Source: Microbispora rosea (GTDB taxonomy: Bacteria > Actinomycetota > Actinomycetes > Streptosporangiales > Streptosporangiaceae). From it: a DNA stretch of 64,000 bases. How positions within the stretch are numbered: position 1 is the first letter of the stretch; every line of letters begins with the position of its first letter. The notes beneath the pieces were generated by a model, which saw only the letters and a program-made list of their open reading frames with translations, ran no database searches and was not told the DNA's origin. Location: contig NZ_FTNI01000022.1 of NCBI RefSeq assembly GCF_900156315.1, positions 91,066 to 155,065 on the forward strand. Reading direction: 5' to 3'. The position numbers and the translations under genes are program-made. This document shows positions 24,989 through 33,778 of this stretch, in pieces.

Positions 24989-27407
24989 CTGTTCCTCCCT
25001 GATCGGGACTTACGGCCGGTCGCACGTCCGCGGGGGTGACGAGCCGCCGGTCGTGGCCGACGTGGCGCAGCGGGCCGGTCAGCCGCACCCGGCCCTGACA
25101 CGGCAGGTCCGACGCGGAGGTGCCGACGTAGACGTCGATGTCGCCGGGCTCGACGATCCGCCGCAGGTCGCGACCGGTGAAGGCGGTCCTGTCCGCGTGC
25201 ACGGTGAAGGTCGTCCGCGCGCTCTCTCCGGGCTCGAGCCGCACCCGGGCGAACCCGGTGAGCTGCCGCGTCGGCCTGGTCACCTGCGCCAGCACGTCGT
25301 GCAGGTAGAGCTGGACGACCTCCTCACCCGCGCGGCCGCCGGTGTTGCGCACGCGCACCGACACGGTGAACTCCCCGTCCGTGGAGACCTCGGAGTCGCT
25401 GATCTCCAGGTCGCCGACCTCGAAGGTGGTGTAGGAGGCGCCGTAGCCGAACGGGAACAGCGGGGTCGGGTCGAGGTTGCTGATGCCGTGGCTGTCGGAG
25501 CCCAGCGGCGGCTGCAGGTAGGTGCCCGGCTGCCCGCCCGGGGTCCGCGGGATCTGCACCGGCAGCTTCCCGCTGGGCTGCACCCGGCCGGACAGGACGC
25601 CGGCGATGGCCGCCCCGCCCTCCTCGCCCGGCATGAACGCCTGGACGAGCGCGGCCGCCCCCTCGCGGACCCGCCCCAGCGCGTACGGCCGGCCCGACAC
25701 CACGACCACCACGAGCGGCGTGCCGGCGGCGGCCAGCTCGACCAGCAGGTCCTCCTGGACCCCCGGCAGCCTCAGGTCCTCGGCGTCGCAGCCCTCGCCC
25801 GAGGTGCCCTGCCCGAACAGCCCCGCGAGGTCGCCGACGACGGCCACGCACAGGTCGGACTCGCGGGCGGCCGCGACCGCGGCGGCGAAACCGGAGCGGT
25901 CCTGCTCCCGCCAGTCGCAGCCCCGCTCGTGGACGATCTCGGCGTCGGGCAGCTCGGCCCGCAGCGCGTCGAGCAGGCTGGGCGCCTCCAGGCCGAGCCC
26001 GAGGTTCGGATAACGGGGCAGCACGTGGTTGGGGAAGGCGTAGCAGCCCATGAACGTGCGCGGGTCGTCGGCGCAGGGCCCGACCACGGCCACCCGGCGC
26101 GGCCCCTGGCGTCCCTCCCCGAGCAGCGGCAGCGCGTCGCCGGCGTCGAGCAGCACGATCGACCGCTCGGCCAGCTCGCGGGCCAGCGCCCGGTTGGCCG
26201 GCGAGTCGAGGTCCACGGCGTCCGCGCCGGCCACCGACCCCTCCGGGGTCCAGTCCGGGTCGAGCAGCCCGAGCTGCACCTTCTGGGTGAGCAGGCGGCG
26301 CGCGGCCCGGTCCACCAGTTCCTCGGGCAGCTCGCCCCGCCGCACCAGCTCGGCCAGGTGCCCGCCGAAGCCGAGCGTGTCGGGCAGCTCGACGTCGATG
26401 CCCGCGGTCAGCGCGAGCACCCCGGCCTCCTCGTGGTCCGCGGCGACCTGGTGCATCTTCGCGAGGAACGCGATCGCCCAGTAGTCCGACACGACGGTGC
26501 CCGTGAACCCCCACTCGTCGCGCAGCACCTCGGTCAGCAGCCACGGGTCGGCGGCGGCGGGCACGCCGTCCACGTCCGAGTAGGAGTTCATGACCGAGCG
26601 CGCGCCGCCCTCGGCGATGGCGGTCTCGAACGTCGGCAGGATCATGTCCATCAGCTCGCGCCGGCCCATCGGGACCGGGCCGTGGTTGCGGGCCGCGCGG
26701 GAGGCGGAGTAACCGGCGAAGTGCTTGAGCGTGGCGACGACCCCGGCCTTCTCCAGACCGCGCACGTAGGCGGAGCCGAGCGTCGCGACGAGGTACGGAT
26801 CCTCGCCCATGGTCTCCTCGACCCGGCCCCAGCGGTAGTCGCGCACCACGTCCAGCACCGGCGACAGGCCCTGGTGGGCGCCCACGGCCCGCATGTCCCC
26901 GCCGATGGCGGCGGCCATCCGCTCCACCAGCTCGGGGTCGAAGGTCGCGCCCCAGGCGATGGCCGCCGGGTAGACGGTCGCACCATAGGTGGTGAAACCG
27001 GTCAGGCACTCCTCGTGCACCAGTGCCGGGATGCCGAGCCTGGATTGCTTCACCACCTCGCGCTGCAGCCGCACCACCTCCGCCGCGCCCTCAACCGCCG
27101 TCAACGGAGCGCTGCCGAACACCCGGGTCAGGTGGCCGAGCCCGTGGCGTGCGGCCTCCTCGATGGGCACCGTGCCCGAGGCGGCGAAGACGTCCTGCAT
27201 CGGGGCCACATTGTGCGCGTTGTCGGGCTCCACCTCCTCCGGGGACTGCATGTCGTTGCCGATCCACCGGCTGCCGAGCTGGCCGATCTTCTCCTCAAGC
27301 GTCATCTCGGCGAGGAGGGCCTCGACCCGGTCGGCCACGGGAAGTGCCGGGTCCTGCCACACCCGGAGCGTCCCGTCCGCCGCGTGCGTCCGATCTGGGG
27401 CCGTCAT
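24972..27407 (-). CDS. GH3 beta-xylosidase/beta-glucosidase
   Basis: An 811-residue cytosolic family 3 glycoside hydrolase. The N-terminal (alpha/beta)8 barrel holds KHFAGYSASR (K228, H229) and the catalytic nucleophile in FTGTVVSDYW (D308). The C-terminal sandwich has VVGDLAGLFGQGTSGEGCD, and a fibronectin-III-like domain ends the protein (VRVRNTGGRAGEEVVQLYLH). GAGGAGAG precedes ATG 27407. It resembles the intracellular BxlA enzymes of Streptomyces, which cut xylobiose delivered by an ABC importer; the neighbouring transporter and LacI regulator fit. Whether it prefers xylose or glucose cannot be told from the sequence. Confidence 0.93.
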   Translation of the reverse strand: MTAPDRTHAADGTLRVWQDPALPVADRVEALLAEMTLEEKIGQLGSRWIGNDMQSPEEVEPDNAHNVAPMQDVFAASGTVPIEEAARHGLGHLTRVFGSAPLTAVEGAAEVVRLQREVVKQSRLGIPALVHEECLTGFTTYGATVYPAAIAWGATFDPELVERMAAAIGGDMRAVGAHQGLSPVLDVVRDYRWGRVEETMGEDPYLVATLGSAYVRGLEKAGVVATLKHFAGYSASRAARNHGPVPMGRRELMDMILPTFETAIAEGGARSVMNSYSDVDGVPAAADPWLLTEVLRDEWGFTGTVVSDYWAIAFLAKMHQVAADHEEAGVLALTAGIDVELPDTLGFGGHLAELVRRGELPEELVDRAARRLLTQKVQLGLLDPDWTPEGSVAGADAVDLDSPANRALARELAERSIVLLDAGDALPLLGEGRQGPRRVAVVGPCADDPRTFMGCYAFPNHVLPRYPNLGLGLEAPSLLDALRAELPDAEIVHERGCDWREQDRSGFAAAVAAARESDLCVAVVGDLAGLFGQGTSGEGCDAEDLRLPGVQEDLLVELAAAGTPLVVVVVSGRPYALGRVREGAAALVQAFMPGEEGGAAIAGVLSGRVQPSGKLPVQIPRTPGGQPGTYLQPPLGSDSHGISNLDPTPLFPFGYGASYTTFEVGDLEISDSEVSTDGEFTVSVRVRNTGGRAGEEVVQLYLHDVLAQVTRPTRQLTGFARVRLEPGESARTTFTVHADRTAFTGRDLRRIVEPGDIDVYVGTSASDLPCQGRVRLTGPLRHVGHDRRLVTPADVRPAVSPDQGGTDAAQS

Positions 27408-27428
27408 CTGCTCTCCTCAAAAAGGTTT

Positions 27429-27440
27429 CGAAACATTTCG
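27429..27440. promoter_or_regulatory. LacI-type operator upstream of the GH3 gene
   Basis: CGAAACATTTCG is an inverted repeat (CGAAA-CA-TTTCG) 22 bases before the GH3 ATG. Its reverse complement recurs exactly at 27608-27619. It overlaps a second perfect palindrome, GTTTCGAAAC (27425-27434). Confidence 0.7.
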
Positions 27441-27548
27441 GCGTCATGAGCGGTTCTATCGCTAATCTTTCGGTCGACCGTGATCTCCGAGGTGACGCCT
27501 GTTCGTCGGTACTTTACACACGCCTCACGTTGACCTGGGGGGGTCGTG

Positions 27549-27586
27549 AGAGCGCTCTTGACAGTGAGGTATCGCAAATCTAGATT
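27549..27586 (+). promoter_or_regulatory. promoter for the sugar-importer operon
   Basis: TTGACA (27558-27563) and TAGATT (27581-27586) are separated by 17 bases, close to consensus for the housekeeping sigma factor. AGAGCGCTCT (27549-27558) is a perfect palindrome abutting the -35 element. The operator at 27608-27619 falls about 20 bases downstream of the likely start point. The rest of the 338-base spacer 27408-27745 contains no gene. Confidence 0.6.
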
Positions 27587-27607
27587 GGCGTGCCACGCGG
27601 CTTGTGT

Positions 27608-27619
27608 CGAAATGTTTCG
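27608..27619. promoter_or_regulatory. LacI-type operator near the importer promoter
   Basis: CGAAATGTTTCG is the exact reverse complement of the operator at 27429-27440 and lies downstream of the -10 element, a place where repressor binding would block elongation. Confidence 0.7.
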
Positions 27620-27745
27620 AACGAGCTGACTTCAAGAAGGAGTGGACAGTGGCACCGGGGTGCCGATCCACGTCGCCCCCCGCCGCGTCCGAGTATTTTT
27701 CAACGAGCCGCGGCCAGCCTCGGCGTTCGACGTACGGAGATCAGC

Positions 27746-29110
27746 GTGGAGTCCAGGACACCATCCCGCCGCACTTTCCTCAGCCTTTCCATGGGCCTCC
27801 CCCTCGGTGCCGCCTTGGCGGCCTGCGGCACGTCCGGCCCGGCCCCGTCCGGCGGAGGCGCCGGTGGCGGTGCCGCCGGCGGCAGCGGTGGTGGCGCGGG
27901 CAAGGCCACCTACTGGTTCCTCCAGGGCCCGCCCGGTGAGGCCCCCCGCACCGCGTCGGTGGAGCGGTTCAACAAGGCCAACCCCAGCGGCCAGATCGCG
28001 ATCACCACGATCCAGAACGACGCTTACAAGACGAAGATCAAGACGGCGATCGGCGCGAACCAGGCGCCCACCATCATCTGGGGCTGGGGCGGCGGCGGTC
28101 TGCGCAGCTACGTGCAGGCCGGCCAGGTCGAGGACCTCACCTCGTGGTTCGGGGAGAACGCCGCCGTGAAGGACCGGCTGTTCCCCGGCGCCTTCGGCGC
28201 CGCGACGATCGACGGCAAGATCTACGCGATGCCGTGCGAGACCGTGCAGCCGATCGTCCTGTTCTACAACAAGAAGGTCTTCGAGAAGGTCGGGGCGCAG
28301 CCGCCGCAGTCGTACGGCGACATCCTCGACCTGGTGAAGAAGTTCAACGACGCGGGCGTCGCGCCGTTCTCCCTGGCCGGCCAGTCGCGCTGGACGAACA
28401 TGATGTGGCTGGAGTTCCTCTTCGACCGCATCGGCGGTCCCGAGGTGTTCCAGGCCGTCTTCGACGGCGAGAAGGACGCCTGGAACAACCCCGCCTCCAT
28501 CGAGGCCCTGACCAAGATGCAGGAGCTCATCAAGGCCAACGCCTTCATCAAGGGCTTCTCCTCGGTCACCGCCGACTCCAACGCCGACCAGGCGCTGCTG
28601 TACACCGGCAAGGCCGCGATGATGCTGCACGGCAGCTGGTCGTACGGCATCCAGCAGGAGCAGGGCGGCGACATCGTCTCCAGCGGCGGCCTCGGCTGGA
28701 TGAACTTCCCGGGGGTCGACGGCGGCAAGGGCGACCCGACCAACACCGTCGGCAACCCCGGCCAGTACCTGTCGATCTCCTCCAAGGCGACGCCCGAGCA
28801 GAAGGAGATCGCCAAGAAGTTCTTCGCCACCGGCGTGCTCGACGACCAGGAGCAGAAGGACTGGGTCGGCACCGGCGGCGTCCCGATCGTCAAGGGCTCC
28901 GACAAGCTGTTCGCCGGCTCCAAGGACGCCGAGTTCCTGAACTTCATCTACGGCGTCTCCAGCAACGCCAAGGTGTTCGCCCAGTCGTGGGACCAGGCGC
29001 TCAGCCCGACCGCGGCCGAGGTGCTGCTCGACAACATCGCCAAGCTGTTCCAGCTGTCGATCTCGCCGCAGCAGTTCGCCTCGAACATGAACGCGGTCAT
29101 CGGTAAGTAA
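27746..29110 (+). CDS. sugar ABC transporter, solute-binding lipoprotein
   Basis: A 454-residue family 1 extracellular binding protein. The true start is taken as GTG 27746, with GGAGATCA upstream, although the frame is open to 27590. The N-terminus has a twin-arginine-like motif (SRRTFLS) and a lipobox (AALAAC), followed by a Gly-rich linker. Binding-protein features include AYKTKIKTAIGANQAPTIIW and DIVSSGGLGWMNFPGVDG. It is the BxlE/XylF-like receptor that would hand oligosaccharides to two permeases downstream. No ATPase gene is present, so it probably uses a shared MsiK-type ATPase, as in other actinomycete sugar importers. Confidence 0.92.
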   Translation: MESRTPSRRTFLSLSMGLPLGAALAACGTSGPAPSGGGAGGGAAGGSGGGAGKATYWFLQGPPGEAPRTASVERFNKANPSGQIAITTIQNDAYKTKIKTAIGANQAPTIIWGWGGGGLRSYVQAGQVEDLTSWFGENAAVKDRLFPGAFGAATIDGKIYAMPCETVQPIVLFYNKKVFEKVGAQPPQSYGDILDLVKKFNDAGVAPFSLAGQSRWTNMMWLEFLFDRIGGPEVFQAVFDGEKDAWNNPASIEALTKMQELIKANAFIKGFSSVTADSNADQALLYTGKAAMMLHGSWSYGIQQEQGGDIVSSGGLGWMNFPGVDGGKGDPTNTVGNPGQYLSISSKATPEQKEIAKKFFATGVLDDQEQKDWVGTGGVPIVKGSDKLFAGSKDAEFLNFIYGVSSNAKVFAQSWDQALSPTAAEVLLDNIAKLFQLSISPQQFASNMNAVIGK

Positions 29111-29112
29111 GC

Positions 29113-30027
29113 ATGTCTGCTATCTCCGCTCGAAGGACGTCGTCCGCCGCCGCCACGCGCGGCGGCGGCGTCCTGCCATGGCTGGCCCTGCCGGCCCTGG
29201 TGGCCTTCGCCGTCTTCGCGCTGATTCCGCTCGTCGGGGTCCTGCTGCTCAGCTTCACGTCCTGGGACACGCTGGGCGAGATCCAGCTGACCGGGCTCGA
29301 AAGCTGGCGGCAGGTGCTCACCGACCCCGGCCTGCCCCACGCGCTGTGGGTGACGTTCCTGATCATGCTGCTCTCCTGGGCCTTCCAGACCCCGGCCAGC
29401 ATCCTGATCGGGGTGTTCCTGGCGGGCCGCCAGCGCTACCGCGAGCTGCTCGCGGTGCTGTACTTCATCCCGCTGCTGCTCAGCTCCGCGGCCATCGCGA
29501 TCACCTTCAAGGCGCTGCTCGACCCGAACTTCGGGCTCGGCGCCGGGCTGGGCCTCGACTTCCTCACCCAGGACTGGCTCGGCGAACCCGGCCTCGCCTT
29601 CGGCGTCGTGATCTTCGTGGTGTCGTGGCAGTACATCCCGTTCCACTCGCTCCTCTACCAGGGCGGCGTTCGGCAGATTCCGCGTTCGCTCTACGAGGCC
29701 GCGGAGCTGGACGGGGCGGGGCGCATCCGCATGTTCTTCAGCATCACGCTGCCGCAGCTCAAGTACACGATCATCACGTCCTCGACGCTGATGCTCGTCG
29801 GCTCCCTGACCTTCTTCGACCTGATCTTCGTGCTGACCGAGGGCGGCCCCGGTGACGCCACCCGCGCGCTCGCCCTGGACATGTACAAGCGCGGCTTCCA
29901 GGCCAACCTCATGGGAGCGGCCTGTGTGATCGGTGTCATCCTCGTCCTCGTGGGCCTCGCTCTGGCGCTGCTGCTACGCCGTATCGGCGGCCGCGACCCC
30001 TACGCCAGTCAGTTGGAAGGGGCCTGA
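29113..30027 (+). CDS. sugar ABC transporter permease (MalF-type)
   Basis: A 304-residue permease with six predicted helices. It begins 2 bases after the binding protein stop. The EAA loop is visible as LYEAAELDGAGRIRMFFSIT near residues 194-213, the contact point for the ATPase, and the first helix follows a short basic N-terminus. It pairs with the next gene to form the importer channel. Length and motif are typical of CUT1-type MalF homologues. Confidence 0.93.
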   Translation: MSAISARRTSSAAATRGGGVLPWLALPALVAFAVFALIPLVGVLLLSFTSWDTLGEIQLTGLESWRQVLTDPGLPHALWVTFLIMLLSWAFQTPASILIGVFLAGRQRYRELLAVLYFIPLLLSSAAIAITFKALLDPNFGLGAGLGLDFLTQDWLGEPGLAFGVVIFVVSWQYIPFHSLLYQGGVRQIPRSLYEAAELDGAGRIRMFFSITLPQLKYTIITSSTLMLVGSLTFFDLIFVLTEGGPGDATRALALDMYKRGFQANLMGAACVIGVILVLVGLALALLLRRIGGRDPYASQLEGA

Positions 30028-30029
30028 CC

Positions 30030-30932
30030 GTGACCGTGACCCACACATCGAGGGCGGCCAAGCGCCCCGCCACGTCCGGGGCGCACGGACGCCGTCCGGC
30101 GAAGAGCCGGCAGCGCCCGAACTGGCTGGGTGGGCTGGTGAGCTGGCTGTGGCTGGCCGTGGTGCTCATCCCGATCTACTGGATCGTGGTCACCAGTCTG
30201 AAGACGCAGTCCAACTACTACTTGACCAACCCGTTCGCGCCGCCCGGTGATCCGACGCTGGACAACTACCGGCTCGTGATCGAGATGGACTTCCCGCTGT
30301 ACTTCCTGAACAGCATCATCGTCGCCATCGGCACGGTGATCCCGTCGGTGCTGTTCTCGTTCATGGCGGCGTACGCGATCGTCCGGAGCAGCGGCGCCAG
30401 CCGCTTCCTGCGCGGGGTCAACTCGCTGTTCCTCATGGGCCTGGCCATCCCCCTGCAGGCGACGGTGATCCCCGTCTACCTGCTGATCATCAAGATGCAG
30501 CTCTACGACTCGCTGACGGCGCTGATCCTGCCGTCGATCGCCTTCGCGATCCCGCTGTCGGTGCTGGTGCTGTCCAACTTCATCAGGGACGTGCCGAAGG
30601 AACTGTTCGAGTCGATGCGGCTGGACGGCGCGACCGAGTGGAAGACGCTGTGGGGCCTGGCCTTTCCCCTCACGCGGCCCGCCGTGGTGACGGTGTCGAT
30701 CTACAACGCGCTGCAGGTCTGGAACGGGTTCCTGCTGCCGCTGATCCTCACCCAGAGCCCCGACAAGCGCACGCTGCCGCTGGCGCTGGCGGCGTTCCAG
30801 GGCGGACCGTACGGCGTGAACGTGCCCGCCGTGCTGGCCTCCGTCGTGCTGACCATCCTGCCGATGCTGATCCTCTACACGGTCGGCCGCCGTCAGCTGC
30901 TCAGCGGCCTGACCGCCGGTTTCGGCAAGTAG
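30030..30932 (+). CDS. sugar ABC transporter permease (MalG-type)
   Basis: A 300-residue permease starting at GTG 30030, 2 bases after the preceding gene. The EAA-type loop is FESMRLDGATEWKTLWGLAF (about residues 192-211), and helix one begins near VSWLWLAVVLIPIYWIVVTS. The final helix ends in TAGFGK. It completes the three-gene binding-protein-plus-two-permease operon; the following gene is convergent and only 10 bases away. The substrate is likely a beta-linked oligosaccharide, as judged by the adjacent GH3 enzyme. Confidence 0.93.
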   Translation: MTVTHTSRAAKRPATSGAHGRRPAKSRQRPNWLGGLVSWLWLAVVLIPIYWIVVTSLKTQSNYYLTNPFAPPGDPTLDNYRLVIEMDFPLYFLNSIIVAIGTVIPSVLFSFMAAYAIVRSSGASRFLRGVNSLFLMGLAIPLQATVIPVYLLIIKMQLYDSLTALILPSIAFAIPLSVLVLSNFIRDVPKELFESMRLDGATEWKTLWGLAFPLTRPAVVTVSIYNALQVWNGFLLPLILTQSPDKRTLPLALAAFQGGPYGVNVPAVLASVVLTILPMLILYTVGRRQLLSGLTAGFGK

Positions 30933-30942
30933 CCGCAGGGTC

Positions 30943-31433
30943 TCACGCTCCGCCGTACAGACGGCCCAGGTCGACGAGTTCGACGTCGGGCCGTCTGTCG
31001 GCGAGGCGGGCCAGCGCGGAGGAGAACCCCGAGCGCCCGAACAGGAGCAGCTTGGGCAGAGCGCCCACCTTGCCGCTGGGCAGCAGCCCGCGCAGGTGCT
31101 CCAGCCGTTCCAGCTGAGCGACGTCGACAGGGGCCTCGGTGCCCTTGGCCTCCCCGATCGCGGGGATCCGGTCGGCGGCGAACGAGACGGACTCCGTGAC
31201 GACGACGTCGAGCTCGTGCCTCCGGCGGTGCTCCCGGCACGGCAGTTCCGTCGGACGCACCGTGCTCGCCACCCCGCCGAGGGTGTCCGGTGAGGCGTGC
31301 TCGAAACACCACTGCCGCGCGAGGTCCTCGAAGTGCGCGCCGTAGATCTGCGAGGCGACGGTGTCCGCGTTGGCCTTCCAGACGCGCTCGGCCCGACCGG
31401 CGACCAGCTCGGCCTCGTGGCGTTGGCCCCTGG
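30943..31433 (-). pseudogene. C-terminal remnant of an archaeal-type (DUF234) AAA ATPase
   Basis: The last 160 residues of an open frame encode RVWKANADTVASQIYGAHFE, then LARQWCFEHAS, HELDVVVTE and IPAIGEAKGTEAPVDVAQLE, ending VELVDLGRLYGGA. This matches the C-terminal nuclease-like (DUF234) domain of archaeal-type ATP-binding proteins, with D and E-x-K residues of the PD-(D/E)xK type. The ATPase half is absent: the frame upstream runs across the FGE gene in another frame. The gene appears cut off where the FGE gene ends at 31434. It is probably nonfunctional. Confidence 0.68.
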
Positions 31434-32345
31434 TCACAGGGATACGGTGCGGAACCCGGCGTTGGCCATTGAGGAGTCGGGGGTGTTCGACGACCGCGCC
31501 GAGTTGCGGTAGCGGTTGCAGTAGGAGTCGTGGCACAGGAACGAGCCCCCGCGCAGCACCCGGGCCCTGCCGCGCAGCGGACCGCGCGGGTCGTCCGAGG
31601 GTGAGTAGACGTAGTAGTCGGGCGCGTACCAGTCCGCGCACCACTCCCAGACGTTCCCCACCGTCTGCCACAGCCCGTACGCGTTGGGCGCGAACGTGCG
31701 CACCGGGGCGGTCGTGAGGTAGCCGTCGTCCAGGGTGTTCTCCGTGGGGAAGACGCCCTGCCAGATGTTGACCCGCCACTCGTCCTGAGGCAGGTCGTCT
31801 CCCCAGGGATAGCGGGCGCCGTCGAGGCCGCCCCGGGAGGCGTACTCCCACTCGGCCTCCGTGGGCAGCCGCCGGCCCGCCCACGAGCAGTACGCCATGG
31901 CGTCGTTCCAGCTCACATGGACCACCGGATGGTCGGGCTCGGCCTGCGACAGCCGCCCGGCGGGGTGCCGCCAGTCGGCGCCGCGCACGCCCACCCACCA
32001 GGGGGTGCCGGGCACCGGTCCCATCACGTCGTCGGGGTGGGCACGCATCGCCAGGTGGAAGACGGCGGAGAAGCCGTACTCCTCCGCCTCGGTGCGGTAG
32101 CCGGTCGCGTCGGCGAAGGCGGCGAAGTCTGCGACCGTCACGGTCGTGGCGTCGATCGAGAACGGCGCCACGGTGACCGCGTGCACGGGCCCCTCGCCGT
32201 CGCCGGGGTTGCCGTCGCCGGTGGCGTCGCCCATCCGGAACCCGCCGCCGGGCAGGCGCACCTGCTCGATCCCGTGGAACCCGTGCGCCGTGAAACGGAC
32301 GGGCTCCAACGGCTGCCCGGGCGTGGCGGGCGTGCAGCAGGACAT
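31434..32345 (-). CDS. formylglycine-generating enzyme (sulfatase maturase)
   Basis: A 303-residue cytosolic FGE/SUMF1-type enzyme that oxidises the active-site cysteine of sulfatases to formylglycine. The characteristic copper-binding active site is present: [20 protein letters not shown] with C271 and C276, followed by [15 protein letters not shown]. Other hallmarks are [33 protein letters not shown] and [11 protein letters not shown]. So this is a true FGE, not a related Egt/PvdO protein. The ATG 32345 start overlaps the stop of the preceding sulfatase by 1 base. It ends a seven-gene coupled operon containing its two substrates, which carry CSPSR and CTPAR. Confidence 0.93.
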   Translation of the reverse strand: MSCCTPATPGQPLEPVRFTAHGFHGIEQVRLPGGGFRMGDATGDGNPGDGEGPVHAVTVAPFSIDATTVTVADFAAFADATGYRTEAEEYGFSAVFHLAMRAHPDDVMGPVPGTPWWVGVRGADWRHPAGRLSQAEPDHPVVHVSWNDAMAYCSWAGRRLPTEAEWEYASRGGLDGARYPWGDDLPQDEWRVNIWQGVFPTENTLDDGYLTTAPVRTFAPNAYGLWQTVGNVWEWCADWYAPDYYVYSPSDDPRGPLRGRARVLRGGSFLCHDSYCNRYRNSARSSNTPDSSMANAGFRTVSL

Positions 32346-33778
32346 CAGATTCCCGTGCTTTCCAGTGATTGGGGCACCGGCTGGCTGGGATGCGGCTCGT
32401 CGCCGAGAGCCGCCTGCGCGTGCCACATGCGGACCTTCATCTCCTCGCGCACCTCGCGGTAGGCCGGGTCGTCGTAGACGTTGCGCAGCTCCTCCGGGTC
32501 GGCCTCCAGGTCGTAGAGCTCCCACTCACCCGGGTAGGTGAACGCGCCCGTGCCGGGGATGCCCATGCCGTCGTTGTAGAAATAGATGATCTTGTAGCGG
32601 GACGTCCGGTAGCCGTAGTGGGCCGGCGCCTTGTGGAAGACGTCGTCGTGCTCCCAGTAGCGGTAGTACATGCCCTCCGCGGGAGGCGGGCCCGGCTCGC
32701 CGGTCAGGTCGGCGAGGAAGCTGCGGCCCTGCATCCGGGGATGGTGCGGCACCCCGGCGGCGTCCAGCACGGTCTGCGCGAAGTCGACGTTCGTGACGAT
32801 CCCGGTGTGGACCTGGCCGGCCGGGATGCGCCTCGGGTAGCTCAGCACGAGCGGCATCCGCAGCGACTCCTCGTACATGAACCGCTTGTCGAACCATCCG
32901 TGGTCGCCCAGGAAGAAGCCCTGGTCGGAGCAGTACATCAGCAGCGTGTCGTCGAAGTCGCCGCGCTCGCGCAGCCAGTCGACCACCCGGCCGACGTTGT
33001 CGTCCACCGACGCGACGACGGCCAGGTAGTCCTCCATGTAGCGCTGGTACTTCCACAGCGCCAGTTCCTCGTACGACAGCCCCTCGGGCGGGTCCTGCTT
33101 GAGGTCCTCGGCGTTGAGGTGCTCGGCGATCCGCATGGCGGCCCGCCGCGCCGACGACGAGCGCGTGGCGTAGTCGTCCTCGAACGTCGCGGGCACCGGG
33201 ATGGGGTCGGTGTACATCCCCGCGTGCTTGTCGTCCGGCTCCCAGGGGCGGTGCGGCGCCTTGTGGTAGATCAGCAGGCAGTAGGGATCGTCGCCGTCGA
33301 GCGAGCCGGCCCAGCTCAGCGCCATGTCCGTGATGAGGTCCGTGGCGTAGCCGGGGACGGTCCGCAGGCCCTCCTCGGACAGGAACGACGGGTCGAAGTA
33401 CTCCCCCTGCTCGATCAGCACGTCCCAGTAGTCGAACCCCTGCGGGTTGTGCCCCGGGCCGTCCCCCATGTGCCACTTGCCGACGATCGCGGTGCGATAT
33501 CCGGCCGCCTTCAACTGGCTCACGAACGTCGGCTGCGCCGCGTCGATCGGCGTGACCAGCGTCGAGACGCCGTTGACGTGCGAATACGTGCCGGTCAGGA
33601 TGCTGGCCCGGCTCGGCGAGCACAGCGCGTTCGTGGCGAAGCAGTTGTCGAACCGGACGCCGAGGCCGGCGATCTCGTCGATCCGCGGCGTCCGGTTCAC
33701 GACCGAGCCGTACGCGCCGACCGCGTGCGACGCGTGGTCGTCGGTCAGGATCATGACGATGTTCGGACGCCCGCTCAC
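32345..33778 (-). CDS. sulfatase 2 (formylglycine type, CSPSR)
   Basis: A 477-residue sulfatase of the S1/alkaline-phosphatase superfamily. The modified cysteine is in [13 protein letters not shown] (C53), and metal-binding Asp residues are in IVMILTDDH (D13, D14). Later elements are IVGKWHMG and [15 protein letters not shown]. It starts at GTG 33778 within a 4-base overlap with sulfatase 1. There is no signal peptide; the active-site region begins at once, so it acts in the cytosol. The C-terminal motif [19 protein letters not shown] is typical of arylsulfatase-A-like enzymes for sugar or aryl sulfates. Substrate unknown. Confidence 0.9.
   Translation of the reverse strand: MSGRPNIVMILTDDHASHAVGAYGSVVNRTPRIDEIAGLGVRFDNCFATNALCSPSRASILTGTYSHVNGVSTLVTPIDAAQPTFVSQLKAAGYRTAIVGKWHMGDGPGHNPQGFDYWDVLIEQGEYFDPSFLSEEGLRTVPGYATDLITDMALSWAGSLDGDDPYCLLIYHKAPHRPWEPDDKHAGMYTDPIPVPATFEDDYATRSSSARRAAMRIAEHLNAEDLKQDPPEGLSYEELALWKYQRYMEDYLAVVASVDDNVGRVVDWLRERGDFDDTLLMYCSDQGFFLGDHGWFDKRFMYEESLRMPLVLSYPRRIPAGQVHTGIVTNVDFAQTVLDAAGVPHHPRMQGRSFLADLTGEPGPPPAEGMYYRYWEHDDVFHKAPAHYGYRTSRYKIIYFYNDGMGIPGTGAFTYPGEWELYDLEADPEELRNVYDDPAYREVREEMKVRMWHAQAALGDEPHPSQPVPQSLESTGI

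Noticed and set aside
24903-27449. An 848-codon open frame opposite the GH3 and LacI genes
   Set aside because: Antisense shadow of two well-supported genes; no motif or ribosome site.
27590-27745. An upstream extension of the sugar-binding lipoprotein gene
   Set aside because: The extension crosses the operator and would bury the twin-arginine/lipoprotein leader 52 residues inside; GTG 27746 has a ribosome site.
31434-31998. The N-terminal part of the frame containing the DUF234 remnant
   Set aside because: This part is the shadow of the FGE gene in another frame; only the portion after 31434 shows a real domain.
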